Positions 35,505 through 48,528 of a DNA stretch of 64,000 nt are shown here, in pieces. Every line of letters begins with the position of its first letter. Within the stretch, counting starts at the first letter, position 1. The DNA lies in contig OX485809.1 of NCBI GenBank assembly GCA_950295325.1, positions 28,968,144-29,032,143 on the forward strand. The letters are read 5' to 3'. A model generated the notes under the pieces. The model saw only the letters and a program-made list of their open reading frames with translations, was not told where the DNA came from and ran no database searches. Position numbers and translations under genes: made by a program. The stretch is from Polytrichum commune (Eukaryota > Streptophyta > Polytrichopsida > Polytrichales > Polytrichaceae).

Positions 35505-38500
35505 CCCATGTGAAGTGGTAAGTCCCAACTTTCATGCTCTCAATGGCTGAGATTGCTCGGATTGACTTTAAGTGAGTTGGGACTTAGGAATTGGGACCTA
35601 TGTGAACTGGCTTTGAGAGTACCGTAGTGTGGTTGTTGGAGGTTCATGGCAAAGGTGAGGGGTATGATTGGCAGTGTAATTGCAAATTGAAGCCTACAAT
35701 GTATGTATTGTAACAAGGGGAGTGTCTATTGCATTTATGAGAAATTCTCGAGCTTTTGTGGTTGGTGAGCGTGAAGAGGAAGATGTTGACAACCATGCAC
35801 ATGTGAGTCTTCTTAAAGTTCACGTTATTTGTGTTTACATATATAAACACAAATATATATTTACATATATTTAGGGGTTTATGTAATAAGGTTAAGGCCA
35901 AAGTTGGTTCCACCTTCATTTTGTTTCCTCCTCATATTTCCTCTTGATTCTAGATTGTTTCCTCTTTGGCCCTTCATTTAGATTATTAATTTCAGATTGT
36001 ATTGAAAATATGAGGTGGATGTCCAATTAGGTAGAGGTGCATAAGAAGGTTATTTAAGAAACAGTTTGAGATGTTGAACATGGTTAGATATTGTCTCCTT
36101 GAATGTGTTACCCCTAGAAAATATAATCTCTCATTAGGTTCGGTTTGGTAACCCTTATGTGCGGCATAGCCCTAAGGCTATGTGTTGGGGATTGGCTATG
36201 AAGGGATGGGATTCATGCTAGTCGGAGTCATAAGCCAATGATAACTTATAAACCTATGGTTTTGTACGGACCTTGTGATGCTTAGGGGGCATGGGGGTTC
36301 TATTTGTATTCATTATAAGTGATCATGGCAATACGGAATTTAGTGAATTACATGTGGATGTTTGGGGTCATGGGTGTTAGAGAAATTGTGGGGATGGCCT
36401 TTCATATTTGGTGTCCTTTAATATTCATGGCATGCTTGAATTTTACTCAAATAACCAAAATGAAAAAATAATATAAAATATTTAGATGGTTGAGCTCTAC
36501 TTGACAAGTTAGTTTTAGATTGATTTGAATACAATGAGCCCTTGACGTGCAAAAGCTTATGGTGTTCATCTTGACCAGAATGATGTTCCCAGGCCCCTTC
36601 ATCCCCTCAACACTTTGAGCAGAGCCACACCATTCACATAGGAAAAATACTTGAGAAATACTTATTTAAATGACATAAAATTATGATTCTTAGCGATATG
36701 CCTTGTGTATAAGATGTCATTTGTGAGGTGTCATTTAGTTGTATTCTATGTATCAGACCGCCATAACTCCTAGAAAAAATGTATTTTTTGCAACCATCCA
36801 AATGACGTGAATGTGTTAAAAAAAATAGTTATCACAACAACCCTAAATGCTACCAACACTCAAACAAAATATAAATTTAACACAAGACACTTGAACTTGA
36901 GCAAAAATGGACAAATTTTTCAAATGCTAACTTGTTAGAAACATTGGCTTCATGGGCATCTGTGTTTGTATATTCTCAATACATCTACATATGAATCTCA
37001 ATGGTTATTTAATGTTATGATATTCAAATTTGATACAAAAATAAATGTATTGTTTCTAATTCTAATTCTATGTGATCAACTGATGAATAATGAAAATTCA
37101 CTCAAATCAAACGTTTATATACTATCATAATCATTGATGCATATTTGATTGAACGATCTTGTCATCCAACGTTTCATAATTCATAATTGAGCCTTGGTCC
37201 ATACTTATGCGTATAGAAGTATGAATCGAATAGAGTATCTTGGAGGTCTAATGGGACTAAGTTGGTATGAAACATAACAATGTGTAAAGGATAGTGGTGT
37301 ATTTGTTCAAGTGGCCTTCCATATCTACCTATCTCTAGAGGACAGGAGCCTAGTCTTATGCATACAATGCACTAAGGCAGTACACCTCATAATGCATCAG
37401 AGACCAAAGCATTTTGTACAATAGAATGTTGCGGCATACCTCTACAACTACCACGAGCACAAATTATGTACATGCCTTCCCTTGCTTAAGACACAAGGGA
37501 GTTCACGTGGCACAATGCATTCCAAGCCATACATAATACCATGCCACAAAGACACCTTGGAGACAAAAAAAATGTATACTGAAAAAAATTGCTCTTTCGT
37601 TAACACAACAAAATTTCTCTCAATGCTTGAATGCTATGCAGTGTCCATGTTAGATTATATAACCTTTGCATGCTTTCTTCGTTGTCCCTTCCACCCGAAA
37701 TTTCTTAGGGTGGAACCACACATTCAAAGACATCCAACTCATTCAAAAATATGATATGGTCCAAGAGATTGATTAATTGGTAAATTAAATGATATGCATA
37801 ATCTCTTCCCAACACAAGTTATGCTAGTTAATAGCCGTTGGGTGAATTAGGCTCAAACCACCCAGTAGCCAATGCATATAACCCATGAGTGGCTCCAAAG
37901 GTGATAAAAACAATTCAATTCATATAGTTAAATTACCTAATGAGCCATGCAATATATCACTTGTGCAATAAATCAAGTAGGTATGTATCGCATTCAACAA
38001 CTAAGGAATTGTAACACTTGTGTTAACCCCTAAATGCCTACAAGGATATGAGGATAAAGAGGCTTCTAAGATGTGCCATGAAATAACAAATCTGAGGGTT
38101 TCTTAGAAACCATTAAAAAAAAGTTGTGAGTAACGAGGTCATCTTCTACCCTTAGCCTTGGACGGTTTAGACCCCTACTAGCCGGTTACATCTCGGTTAC
38201 ATCAACTTCACTCCTTTATGCATTGAACCCAATCGAATTCTAAAACCCTAAATAATCTCTAATTGTAAACTTGCATGTTGGGAAATGAACTTGGATTCCT
38301 CCAGGATTAGAGGTGAGAAAAAATATCATCTTCTAGGTATGGTTTGAACTCCTCAAAGGTTCAACCTATTAGTCACTTTAACACTTTAGACCATCACCCA
38401 CTTATAGCACTTAATATTCTAACATAATTCCTAAACATTTGATCTATCAAACTAATCCCCTTAATCCTCTTTGAAGTTGTAATTGTATTTCAAGGCATGC

Positions 38501-39983
38501 GTTTTCTTCGTCTTATAATTTCCTCCAAGACCCCTTAGATATCCCCTAGAATTAAATACCGAAGGTTCTACAAGTTCATGTTCCCCTAAGACCCGAATGT
38601 CAAGGTTAGATGTCTTTAGGATAAATCCGGGTACAATATGCATCTTCCAATATTATTTCCAGGTGTAATGTTGATGGTAAGTGTCTTGTCACCCTCTTTA
38701 CAACTTGCATGGTATTTTATGTCAAAAATGAACCTCCCATCTTAATTCTCACTCCAAATTACTTGGTAAGAGATTTCTCCCATAATCTCTCTCAAAATAC
38801 CGATTATGATTGTGAGTATGTTCCTTCATTAATTTTAATCTAAAACCACTTTGTTATAATGATGTCCTTTATGATGCAAAATTTTAGGATGAACTCAAGT
38901 TTGAAGTGATGATTGATTTTGGCCTACTTGATATGAGCTCGTGGCTAAGGTCAAGGTGAAGTGTCCCTCGTTTACGCCAACAATTACAGTTTGCTTTCTC
39001 TCTCGCACACACACACCTACTTGATAGCCTCACATGAACCTCCTTCGACATTCGAGACTCTTTTCAAATGATGGCTTCCAATCTACATGATTAATTAGAT
39101 CTCTCATATGTCACTCTCCAAGTATATGTTGTTGATGAGACCCAAGACAACCAACATTCCCTTGAGATAACTTATGTCTTTAAGTAGGTAGCTTACCTTA
39201 GCCCCTTGCCTATAATTTTATGTAAGTACTTGCATTTTTTTAAAGTCCAAACTTGTACTTTCTCAATTATATTATTGGCCACAACATGTGTCAGTTTCCC
39301 ATGTAAGTCTTCCATCAACAACTCTAAGTCCTTTTGTGAATTAGAACATAGGTTTCACCTTCCCATTAACTTGAACCAATGAGTGCAAGCATACACCACG
39401 TTTACGTTGTGAGTGCAAGTGCCATTCAAGTTAGTACACCGCATGTGGCAATTCTAACATTAGAGAGGTAGGAGGCTTAATTGTGGCAAATGAAGTGTAT
39501 TAAGGCCTTCGACTTGGCCTCCTTATACAATGTTTGACATCTATATATTTTTAGATTATAAAATGTTTAATGTAGCTTAAAACAACATTATATATATAAT
39601 AATGAAAATATAGTATTTCTTCTATATTTGACAATCTAACTATTCAAAAATATATTGGATATCAAAATTTAATTGTTGGTTGGATCCCCATCCGGGGCTC
39701 ATTCAACCACATATTCATCTACTCAATGTGCCCCTATAAATTTGGGCCTTTGCCTATCTCCATTCGTTCTTCCGCCACGTTCTTAGTGGTTTATAGGTTC
39801 CTTCACTCCATGTTGCATCCCAAAGTTCACAAATGCCCTTGGCTCATTCCCCATGCTAATGCATCTCATCCAGCTTATGAGGTTGATTACCACGGTTAGT
39901 AGTTGTTATGCAAAGCTTAATGTTGTTCCCCGTGCTCAGTTGTTGTTCCCCAAGGTTCACATGGCTAATTGCAGTATGAAACT
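35505..39983. other. Long intergenic stretch, no supported gene
   Basis: AT-rich throughout. Frames are under 95 codons and show no domain. A short CA run lies near 39006-39016. I see no clear transposon termini. Confidence 0.4.
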
Positions 39984-40339
39984 TGGTGTCATATGGTATT
40001 TTATGTCACCCTAAACCCTAAACCCTTCTTATGAACAAGTGAAACAAACATTGTTATGGATGATGGACGAGTTCACCCATTAGCCAAAACCCTACCTTCT
40101 CTTGTCAACAACTTGTGAAGAAACGGTGTTATGGATGATCGAAATTTGGAAGAAAATCACTTGGTAAGTGTACGTAATTGCAGCACTGTAAATCTATAAA
40201 AAAGAAAAGAAAGGAAAGAAGGAATTGCAAATATTGTTGGGTTAACATTTAGTGTTGGTGACAACACTACACCGCGGTTTACAAATTAGTTTCGAGCAAG
40301 ACCATTAGAATTGGTGACACTAAATTTCATGTTTAGTGT
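39984..40339 (-). mobile_element. CACTA-ended MITE family, copy 3
   Basis: The reverse complement follows the 57-kb copy: CATATGGTATTTTATGTCA near the left end; ATGGATGATCGAAA.TTGG, AAATCACTTGGTAAGTG and AACATTTAGTGTTGGTGACA inside; the right end near GTTTAGTGTA. The terminal bases are mutated. Confidence 0.6.
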
Positions 40340-40439
40340 AACTCCCAAGAACTTTGTGTCACTCCTTCAAGTTTCCCAATGTCTTCCTTCATTGAGGTCT
40401 AGAGTCCTCTTGTTGCCTCTCGCATGCCCCGTGACTCAA

Positions 40440-41400
40440 GAACCGGCGGTCCGTTAAAGATGAACCGGTTGAGTTTGAGAAATAAGCACCGGTTGAAGTT
40501 GGAGATTAATCGAGGAGAATTACCGATCCTTTTAGAGGAATCTATAGCAGAATATACCACCTCAAATGAATGAAAGCAAAACCGGAAGATGTCAATATGT
40601 AACCGGTTGGGTTTAGAATCACATGGATCTTGACCGACTATGCCCCAAAAACTTCCCGAGCATTGCTCCCAATGCGTGCTTCGTGCCTCTATAGTGAAGG
40701 ACCATCAAAGGATCACATTCATACGGTTTTGGGGCTTGTAGTATAAATTTAGAGGTGAATTGGTTCCGAAAACTCATCATAATCACAGATCTCGTTATTT
40801 TGATGAGAAGTTGATAGGATTTGTTGAAGTTGCAAACAGAAGAAGAAACGTTGACCATGTGATTAGCGTGATTGGAATGCCCGTTCGACCCATCCTTGGC
40901 ATTAAACCCTCGAAGTTACAAACACTGTAGATTGGTCGAGAGTTGAGCATGATATGATTTTGAAGTGATCGAATTGTTGAAGTGTCTCTTGAGATACGAG
41001 CACCTCATGAGGTATAGAGGATAACCATGCAAGCAACTTCGTGATCAAGCTTTTGGAAGTGACAAACAATTTCAATCAACTATGACTAGGGGAATGGCTA
41101 CTTTTTGGTTTTTGAGCAAGATTCAGAGGATGTCGAAGTCGCAAACAAAAACGTAACCGGTTGGCCGCTTTGTTTCGCCGAGGTGGCACTACACGATTGG
41201 CTCTGAGCACACAGGTTTGTAGACGATAACCTCGACATCCCAACCGGTTATGATCATCTAAATCGGTTACGGTGACAGGTGACCCACTGTTTAGGTCACC
41301 TGCGTGGCTCAACAAAGCGGCCAACTGGTTACGTCCGGTAATCGTTTTATTGGAACCGGTTATCGGTGCAGAACCGGTTCCAATAAAACGATTACCTAAT
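40440..41400. repeat. AACCGGTT-rich block with nested inverted repeats
   Basis: About eight AACCGGTT or ACCGGTT/AACTGGTT words occur, near 40464, 40486, 40607, 41154, 41242, 41324, 41354 and 41372. The first ~260 bp match 3595-3860. Two inverted repeats are clear: arms 41151-41174 and 41311-41334 (24 bp, one mismatch), and arms 41337-41361 and 41372-41396 (25 bp, perfect, 10-bp loop). A smaller GGTGACC..GGTCACC pair lies between. AACCGGTT is the known target palindrome of Grainyhead/CP2-type factors, but here the repetition is more likely structural. Confidence 0.7.
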
Positions 41401-43192
41401 ACGTCCTCGTATACTTTTAGGGGTTATGGGGTTTGGTAAAAACTTGGCCCCTATAAGTTTGTGATTGGTGTAGCTCATATGAGTCACCCTATAATAATTC
41501 ATGATCCCATGTACTAATTATAGGGTCAAATCAATTGGTAAAAACAATTTGAGCTTTATCAAGCTCCTCACGTTTTCATCATCATCTTACATTTAGGACA
41601 CATTTACATTAAAGTCTAGGTTCAAGAAATTTTGGGGCCACAATATCTCATAACATACCTTACTTCATACATAAGATTGGACCCAAGCTCAAAATTTGTC
41701 TTCTTAAACCAAACAGAGTTTTTTTGGTTTGTTTTTTGGGTTTTTAAGATAATAAACATATTTTTAAATTTTAAATTTTTAGTGGGGACCACTAAGATTT
41801 GTTGGGAAAAGTGATGCCATATTAGCGTTGCTTCATTTATTCATACTTGAAAATGTGGCAAATTGTTGGTTTGTTCTCATATTTTAGGAGTACTTGCATC
41901 ATGTTTAAAGCTTTCTAAAAAACCATTATTTCTTATTTTGGACATACGATGTAAAAATTATGAGGGTGTAGAATTGCCATTGGATTTAGGAATTCCATTT
42001 TTAAGGAGTTTTAGAAATCGGACAGAATGAAGTTTCTATCTAATTTTTTTAGGGAGCACAGATGATGGAATTGGATTTCCAAAATTTTATGGCGCGTTTC
42101 ATTTGGAGTTTTTGTGAAAAGCTTCTAAAGTGGAGGGGTGTATAGTTGCCCTTGAATTTTGAAGTCTCGACTTCAACACGCTATATATATTGAATGGTAA
42201 TTTTTTTTCCTTTGATTCTTTTACAATTTGTGTATCTTTGTGTTGGCTTTCTAAAAAGTCGTAGTAGACATCATTTGGAGTAGTTATGCACTTGTGACGC
42301 TCAATTGGGTGTTGACAATACTTTTAAGGATTTAAGCCTCAATACAAGTTCCCCCCCCCCCGGTACTGGACATATAAATTTGTATTTCAATGACATAACC
42401 AACAATTTTCACTATGATTTTTCCCCATACCTTGGGCTTACACTAGTTGCAACTAGTAACTATGCGTTTTCCCATAGCAAAACCCTCTCTACCCGACACC
42501 AGACCTAAAAATCAATTCCATTTCATGACATGCATGTCACAAATCAATGGCCTATATAAGAATAGGGCTAAGGATGGGTTTACGTTAAGGTCTGGGTCCG
42601 AAAAACTTGGGGCCAAAACACCCCTTAATGAACCTTACTTGCATACTCAAGATAGGAACCAAGCTTGAAGATTGGATTCTTAGTCTAGACAAAGGTTTTT
42701 TGAGAGTGGAGATTGCTGAAATTTGCAAGGATAAGTAACGTTTACATTAACACCACTTCATTTTCTCATACCTTGGACCCATACCCCAGTGTAAACTCTT
42801 TGAGTCAAATCTTTTGTTCTCGATCAATATTATCGCTCAATTTTGGAGTTCTTTTGGTCTTGGACCTAGTGTAAACCCACACTTATACATGGGTGCCACA
42901 CATCCTTGGGCCATAGAAATAGTAGGGTTGCACTACATCTTCCCTTCCCCTCGGGGGGTGCACATTTCATTAAAACCTAGAATCACGTGCGTTCACTGCA
43001 TACTCTAAAAACCCCCTATATACAAGTTATTTTTTGTGAAATGAAGTAATACACATACAATTGGAACAATAAATATACAAGTGACAATATGTATACACAA
43101 AAAAACATCCATTCATATATAGTCATTAACATAAGTATACAAATATAATTTTGAACAATAATCAACCCTTATAATATGTATAACAAAATATC
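41401..43192. repeat. Old repeat-rich interval with pairwise direct repeats
   Basis: The text near 41600-41715 (TTTACATTAAAGTCTAGGTTC, TTGGGGCCA, ACCTTACTT) recurs near 42575-42680. A unit at about 42735-42915 (TCATACCTTGGACCCA, TACATGGGTGCCACA) is a distant copy of the array at 43755-44815. A poly-C run lies near 42350-42361. No gene. Confidence 0.5.
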
Positions 43193-43456
43193 CTAGCTTT
43201 CATCAGCAAAATCGTTGAACACTTTTTCATCTCCCAGATGTAACTCATAAACATTTGATTCACCAATATATGTCATTATAGCCAATGCAATTATTGTCTC
43301 TAAGTCTACCATCAAATGATCAGTAAGATCATATGTCCACTTGTTGTTAGCCCCTTTTTGATACCAACATAAACCAATCTCCACATTTGATGGACGGTCC
43401 ATCAAGTCAATTGGATCCCTATACTCCACCCAACGATTACAAAACTTCCTCCGCAT
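43193..43456 (-). pseudogene. Unknown 87-codon open frame, protein-like
   Basis: The minus strand encodes a frame with mixed, protein-like composition (RRKFCNRWVEYRDPIDLMDR, LCWYQKGANNKWTYDLTDHL, YELHLGDEKVFNDFAD). No family is recognised and no neighbouring exon was found. It may be a remnant of a transposon protein or an isolated exon. Function unknown. Confidence 0.25.
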
Positions 43457-43754
43457 CCAATATGAAAACTTATGATATGTAGTATAGTAACAATACCATA
43501 CAAGTACAATTATTGTATACTTTTTAAAGGCCTTCCATATATGAACGTAACTATAAATTATAACATGTATACCATATGTATACGTAATACGGCAAGGTCC
43601 AAATCAATACCCCTCTTGTGCACTCACGTATACTCGTACATGTTTAGTACAGTGCACCCCCCGAGCCCTTCCCATCCCCTCTTTGTGCCCATTTTCTCTC
43701 ATGGGAGTCAAAGTTGACATCAGTGATTATAAGCTCACTCACTACCAACAAATT

Positions 43755-44815
43755 ATGCCACATTAACGCGGCTTCATATTTCCGTACCTTGGACCCAAGT
43801 CTTGGGACCCTAATGTAAATTCCTTCGGTTCAAAACTATCCTCTCAACCAATAAAATCACTCGATTGTGGAGTTTCTTTGGTCTTTGACCCTAGTATAAA
43901 CCCGCCATTATTACATGGGTGCCACAAATTCTTTGGCCCATAGAAAGAGGTTTCAAGCTTATCTAGGAAACCAAAAACATGAAGTGATTTTCTCAGCAAC
44001 TACGTGTGTTAGTAGCACCTACACTACACTAAGTCCTTCTTTCATGTCTATATGCCCATTACAAACGCCACATTAGCACCACTCCACGTTTCATACCTTG
44101 GACCTTAGTGTAAACTCCTTGAGTCCAAAATTTTGGTAATGACCAATAGAAATCGTTCTTTTGATGTTGGACTCTAATGTAAAATACATCCTTATTACAT
44201 GGGTGCCACAAATTCTTTGGCCCATAGAAAGAGGTTTCAAGCTTATCTAGGAAACCAAAAACATGAAGTGATTTTCTCAGCAACTACGTGTGTTAGTAGC
44301 ACCTACACTACACTAAGTCCTTCCTTCGTGTCTATATGCCCATTACAAACGCCACATTAGCACTGCTCCACGTTTCATACCTTGGACCTTAGTGTAAACT
44401 CCTCGAGTCCAGAAGTTTGGTAATGACTAATAAAAATCGTTTCTTTGATGTTGGACTCTAGTGTAAAACGCATCCTTATTACATGGGTGCCACAAATTCT
44501 TTGGCCCATAGAAAGAGGTTTCAAGCTTATCTAGGAAACCAAGAACATAAAGTGATTTTCTCAGCAACTACGTGTGTTAGTAGCACCTACACTACACTAG
44601 GTCATTCCCTTCATGTCTATCTGCCCATTACAAACGCCACATTAGCACCGCTCCACGTTTCATACCTTGGACCATGGTGTAAACTCCTCGAGTCCAGAAT
44701 TTTGGTAATGACCAATAAAAATCGTTTCTTTGGGGTTGGACTCTAGTGTAAAATGCACCCTTATTACATGGGTGCCACGAATACTTGGCCCATAGAAAGA
44801 GGTAGGGCTACTACT
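43755..44815. repeat. Tandem array of ~285-bp units upstream of the PP2C gene
   Basis: Units start with GCCACATTA.CRC near 43755, 44067, 44350 and 44636. The three full downstream units are highly similar: CGTTTCATACCTTGGACC, TACATGGGTGCCACAAATTC, TTTGGCCCATAGAAAGAGG, CAGCAACTACGTGTGTTAGT. Spacing is about 311, 284 and 285 bp. The array ends about 500 bp before the PP2C start codon. Confidence 0.88.
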
Positions 44816-44917
44816 AAGTGTTTTTTTAATGCAGGATACCATTAACATAAGGTTATTAAACATAGTAGGTATGGGTCTTACACTAAGTTACACTACTTAC
44901 CTTCCTTGGTCGAAGGG

Positions 44918-44968
44918 AGGAAGACCTTCCCTTCCCTTCCTTCCCTTCCCTTCCCCTCTCTCTGCCCA
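44918..44968. repeat. CCTT-type pyrimidine microsatellite in the PP2C promoter
   Basis: Runs of CCCTTCCCTT and CTCTCTC lie roughly 360-410 bp before the start codon. CT-rich tracts are common near plant transcription starts. A (GCTC)n run follows near 45089-45106. No TATA box was fixed. Confidence 0.6.
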
Positions 44969-45327
44969 ATTTCAGTCACGGGAGCCCAAGCTTAACATAA
45001 GCGAGCGACTATAAGCTCACTCACTACCCACGAATTAGCTGTAAGGCCAGCCTTCTGTTGCAGCAAACCCTGGAGCTTCTTCAAACCCTCGCTCGCTCGC
45101 TCGCTCACTCGCAGGCGCTACACAGCGAGACCGCAGGAGCTTAAGGCGCAGCAGGAGTTAGTGGTGGCCAGGGGCGGGTGCGAGAGAGTGCGAGACAAAA
45201 GTGACGTAAGCGCGAGTAGAGAGTTTGAGAGAGTATTATGAGACAGGAGACAAGAAGAGCGAAGTAATATTATTAACAACAACGAGGGGTGTGGGGCTTT
45301 CCGAATCGGTAAGCAGTGGGGATCATA

Positions 45328-48300
45328 ATGAGCTTGAATTTCTTGAGCGCGGCGCGGGAAAGCTCCGCCGCGGCTGCAAACAACAACGTGCCCGTCAGCG
45401 GCGGTGGCCTCAGGTGCGTTTGCTTGCGTTTGTTTCTTGTCGGTGGCCGACTGGTGTTGTTAACCTAGAGAGAGAGAGAAGGGAGGATGTGTGTCTATGC
45501 TCACATGAGGAGGTTGAGAGATGGAGTTTGTATGTGACCGGATATAGTTTGGATTTGAAAAATGGTGTGTCGGTGAAACCCTAGGTTCCAAGGCTCTCTG
45601 TCGGTACATCAACATCATGTGGTGGGAAGAATCCTGCCGGTCATGTGAAAGCTGCCGAACCTTCCTGAGTAGATCAAAGCTCTCTTAACATAGTTGTAAT
45701 TGAGGATGACTTACTTGTGCGCCTACATCATCTTTGACTTCAAAATGTTGATGATGTCTTGTGCTGCAGCTGATTTTTTTGTATAGTGGTATTGAGGTCT
45801 GATGTTGTGTAGCACAGGAAATGTAAGTGTGCAGAGTTTGTTTCCCCCCTCCCCCCCCATTTTAATAAAAAAGTGGGCAGAAAGTGAATCATAGAGACAG
45901 ACTATTTGATGTGTTCCATGTGCAGTGAGAACAAGAAGTTCAGCTATGGCTACTCAAGTGTGCGGGGCAAGAGAGCCTCTATGGAGGATTTCCATGATAC
46001 CAAAATATCAGAGGTTAATGGAGAAATGGTTGGCCTATTCGGAGTTTTTGATGGTCAGTATCACAGACCAGCCTTGATGGACTATCTTGAGAGGCAGAGC
46101 TTTCTTGGCATCTACACTTGATTACTGTTGTCTCCAACCGTTTATCTTACTACTTGCATGGAATCTCTCTTATGTATAGTGAAACCCTTGAAAGATTGTA
46201 TTATTCACCCAAATCATATTCGCTGTACCACATGAGCGGGATCAAATCATTAGAATCGAATTTCCACATTGACCATCTTGATGGTTTACGAGAATTAGGG
46301 TTTGGACTCGGGCACATTTATATATGCTGCATCTTTTGAATGCCACCTACTCTTTGGAAACATGGTTGAAACAACAACTGCTTTGATGCACCTGAAGCTC
46401 TTCATATCCATGGTGTATAAAGCTGAGTGTGCTCGGTTTTGCCGTGTGCCACTGAATTCTTGCATGTGCAATGCTGTTATATGGTTTGAAATAAGGCTAA
46501 GACTCAGTAAACTGTAAGTCTTGTGGATTATTTTCATACTAAGAATCTAAGACATGAGCTCCTTGTGGAGCTGACTGAATATGTGTCTTTCAATGCAGGT
46601 CATGGTGGTTCTCGGGCAGCTGAATTTGTGAAGCAGAACTTGTTCAACAACTTGTTAACTCACCCCAAATTTTCTAGCGACACCAGAGCTGCTATTGGTA
46701 TGCATAATTAACTCTTTACTGTATTAACTCAATTTCTTCTAGTCATTCTCCTATCTCCAGTTTTTCTTGATGTCAAAATCCATCATCAAAGTGTTACCAA
46801 CAGATTGCTTTTTTTGAAGTCCTCCAGAATTTGTTGATGAAAGTGAATATGCTGTACTCTTTGCAGTACATGAAATTCAAGAATGTAGATTCAAGGAGCA
46901 TATTCATAATTATTTACCATGTAGTAGCTTCACATACGTATTTTCTTCTGTGATCCTTCTGTCAACCTTATATTCTTCCTGAGTTGGCCGCTTTAATCAT
47001 CATATTTTGGTTGTAGAAAAGCTCAGTCTGACATCTTGATCGGTTTGACAGAGGAGACATACAAGCAGACAGATCAAGAGTATCTGAGAGCAGAGAATAA
47101 TCAACATAGGGATGCAGGCTCAACTGCCTCCACCGCTGTTCTTGTTGGAGAGCGCCTGCTTGTTGCAAATGTTGGTGATTCTAGGGCTGTAATTTGCAGA
47201 AATGGAAAAGGTGACTATCAAAAGAGCTGTTACATCTTGGTGGACGCTTGACAATCTATTGACAACTTAGGGTTTAATTATTGAAATCTACTCACCTAAG
47301 AAGGAAGCTCATCTGCCAACAAGATACTTCTTTCAAGACTTTTCTGGTACTAATCAATGATGTCCTTATGGACAGTTCTGTGATCTCCTCACTGTTTTGT
47401 GCTCCATCTAAGCTGGGCACTGGGCTGTTGTGTTCAGCTGTTGCACTTTCTGATGACCATAAGCCCAATCGAACTGATGAGCGGCAAAGGATTGAAGATG
47501 CTGGAGGGGTAGTCATGTGGTCAGGTGAGAGACTAACTATGAAATCATGTTTAACACTTGTACATAGTATATGTTGTTCCCTTCTACAGTCTTTTGATTT
47601 GGGTTTGACCTACCTGCAAGCTTGAAGATTTAATTGGAATGAGTACTATTCTGCTGCTACATTAAACAATGACTGATTTTGAGAATTAAATATGTTGCAG
47701 GCACATGGCGAGTAGGTGGTGTCCTTGCTGTTTCTCGTGCTTTTGGTGACCGACTCCTTAAGCGTTATGTTGTTGCTGAGCCTGAAATTCAGGTATATAC
47801 GATTTCTTGGAAGTGTATGTAGTTGGTTATCATCCCTCCTGCTTCTGATTGGGTTGATGAAATGCTGGTGTTATTTGCTAACTTCCTTTTCTACAGGAAG
47901 AGAAGATCAATGACGATGTGGAGTTTTTGGTGCTTGCCAGTGACGGTCTATGGGATGTTGTATCAAATCAGGTTTGAATCTAGAGCTTAACCTCATGTTT
48001 CTAGTACATTTCAATGCAGTTACTTAAAATGTAGTAAACCGACAAGCAACATGAAAGAGCTGCAGGAGCCAATACAAACCACTGAGTAGGTACTGTATGG
48101 TAAAACCGTTGAATCATATCAGTTCTCCTCGGATTTTCTCCTGCAGGTAAGGTGGTTCTATGAAATTTAAATCTCTAGCAATTGAAAGTTAATGAGTAAG
48201 TTTAGGATGTACTCTGCTTCATTGTTTGAGGCCAGTGCTGGGCCATGAAGTATTGTGGCCTGTGGCTTTTACTTTACCAATTCTTTCACCTGTTTATGAA

Positions 48301-48528
48301 AATTTGTGATGCTGCTGATCTAGACAATTACAGCAAGTATGAGCCCAACTGAGTAGACTGAGCTTGACTGTGTTATGTATTTTTCCTTTGGTGCAGGATG
48401 CTGTAACAATGGTGCAGGATGTTCAAGATGCTGAAGAGGCTGCAAAGAGGCTGACAGATGAAGCTATGAAGAAGGGAAGTGCAGACAACATAACTTGTGT
48501 GGTCATCCGTTTCCACCATAATGAGTGA
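45328..48528 (+). CDS. Protein phosphatase 2C (PPM family), complete, 8 exons
   Basis: Exons: 45328-45413, 45926-46053, 46599-46697, 47052-47210, 47438-47524, 47701-47792, 47897-47971, 48397-48528. All joins keep phase and use GT-AG, giving 285 residues. PP2Cs are Mg/Mn-dependent Ser/Thr phosphatases. Motifs in order: MEDF (48-51), FDGHGG (70-75), DAGSTAS (125-131), VGDSRAV (145-151), [11 protein letters not shown] (171-181), [12 protein letters not shown] (192-203), [11 protein letters not shown] (231-241) and [10 protein letters not shown] (268-277). The metal-binding Asp50, Asp71, Asp233 and Asp272 are all present, so the enzyme should be active. Overall it resembles the Arabidopsis WIN2/At4g31750 clade: a short N-terminus ending SGGGLS, no extra domains, likely cytosolic or nuclear. 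The start is chosen because MSLNFLS..PVSGGGLS matches the clade's N-terminus and the upstream DNA is not coding. The substrate is unknown. Confidence 0.95.

Noticed and set aside
44059..44863. Minus-strand frames in the 285-bp array
   Set aside because: They recur because the DNA unit recurs. No conserved protein and frames are interrupted.
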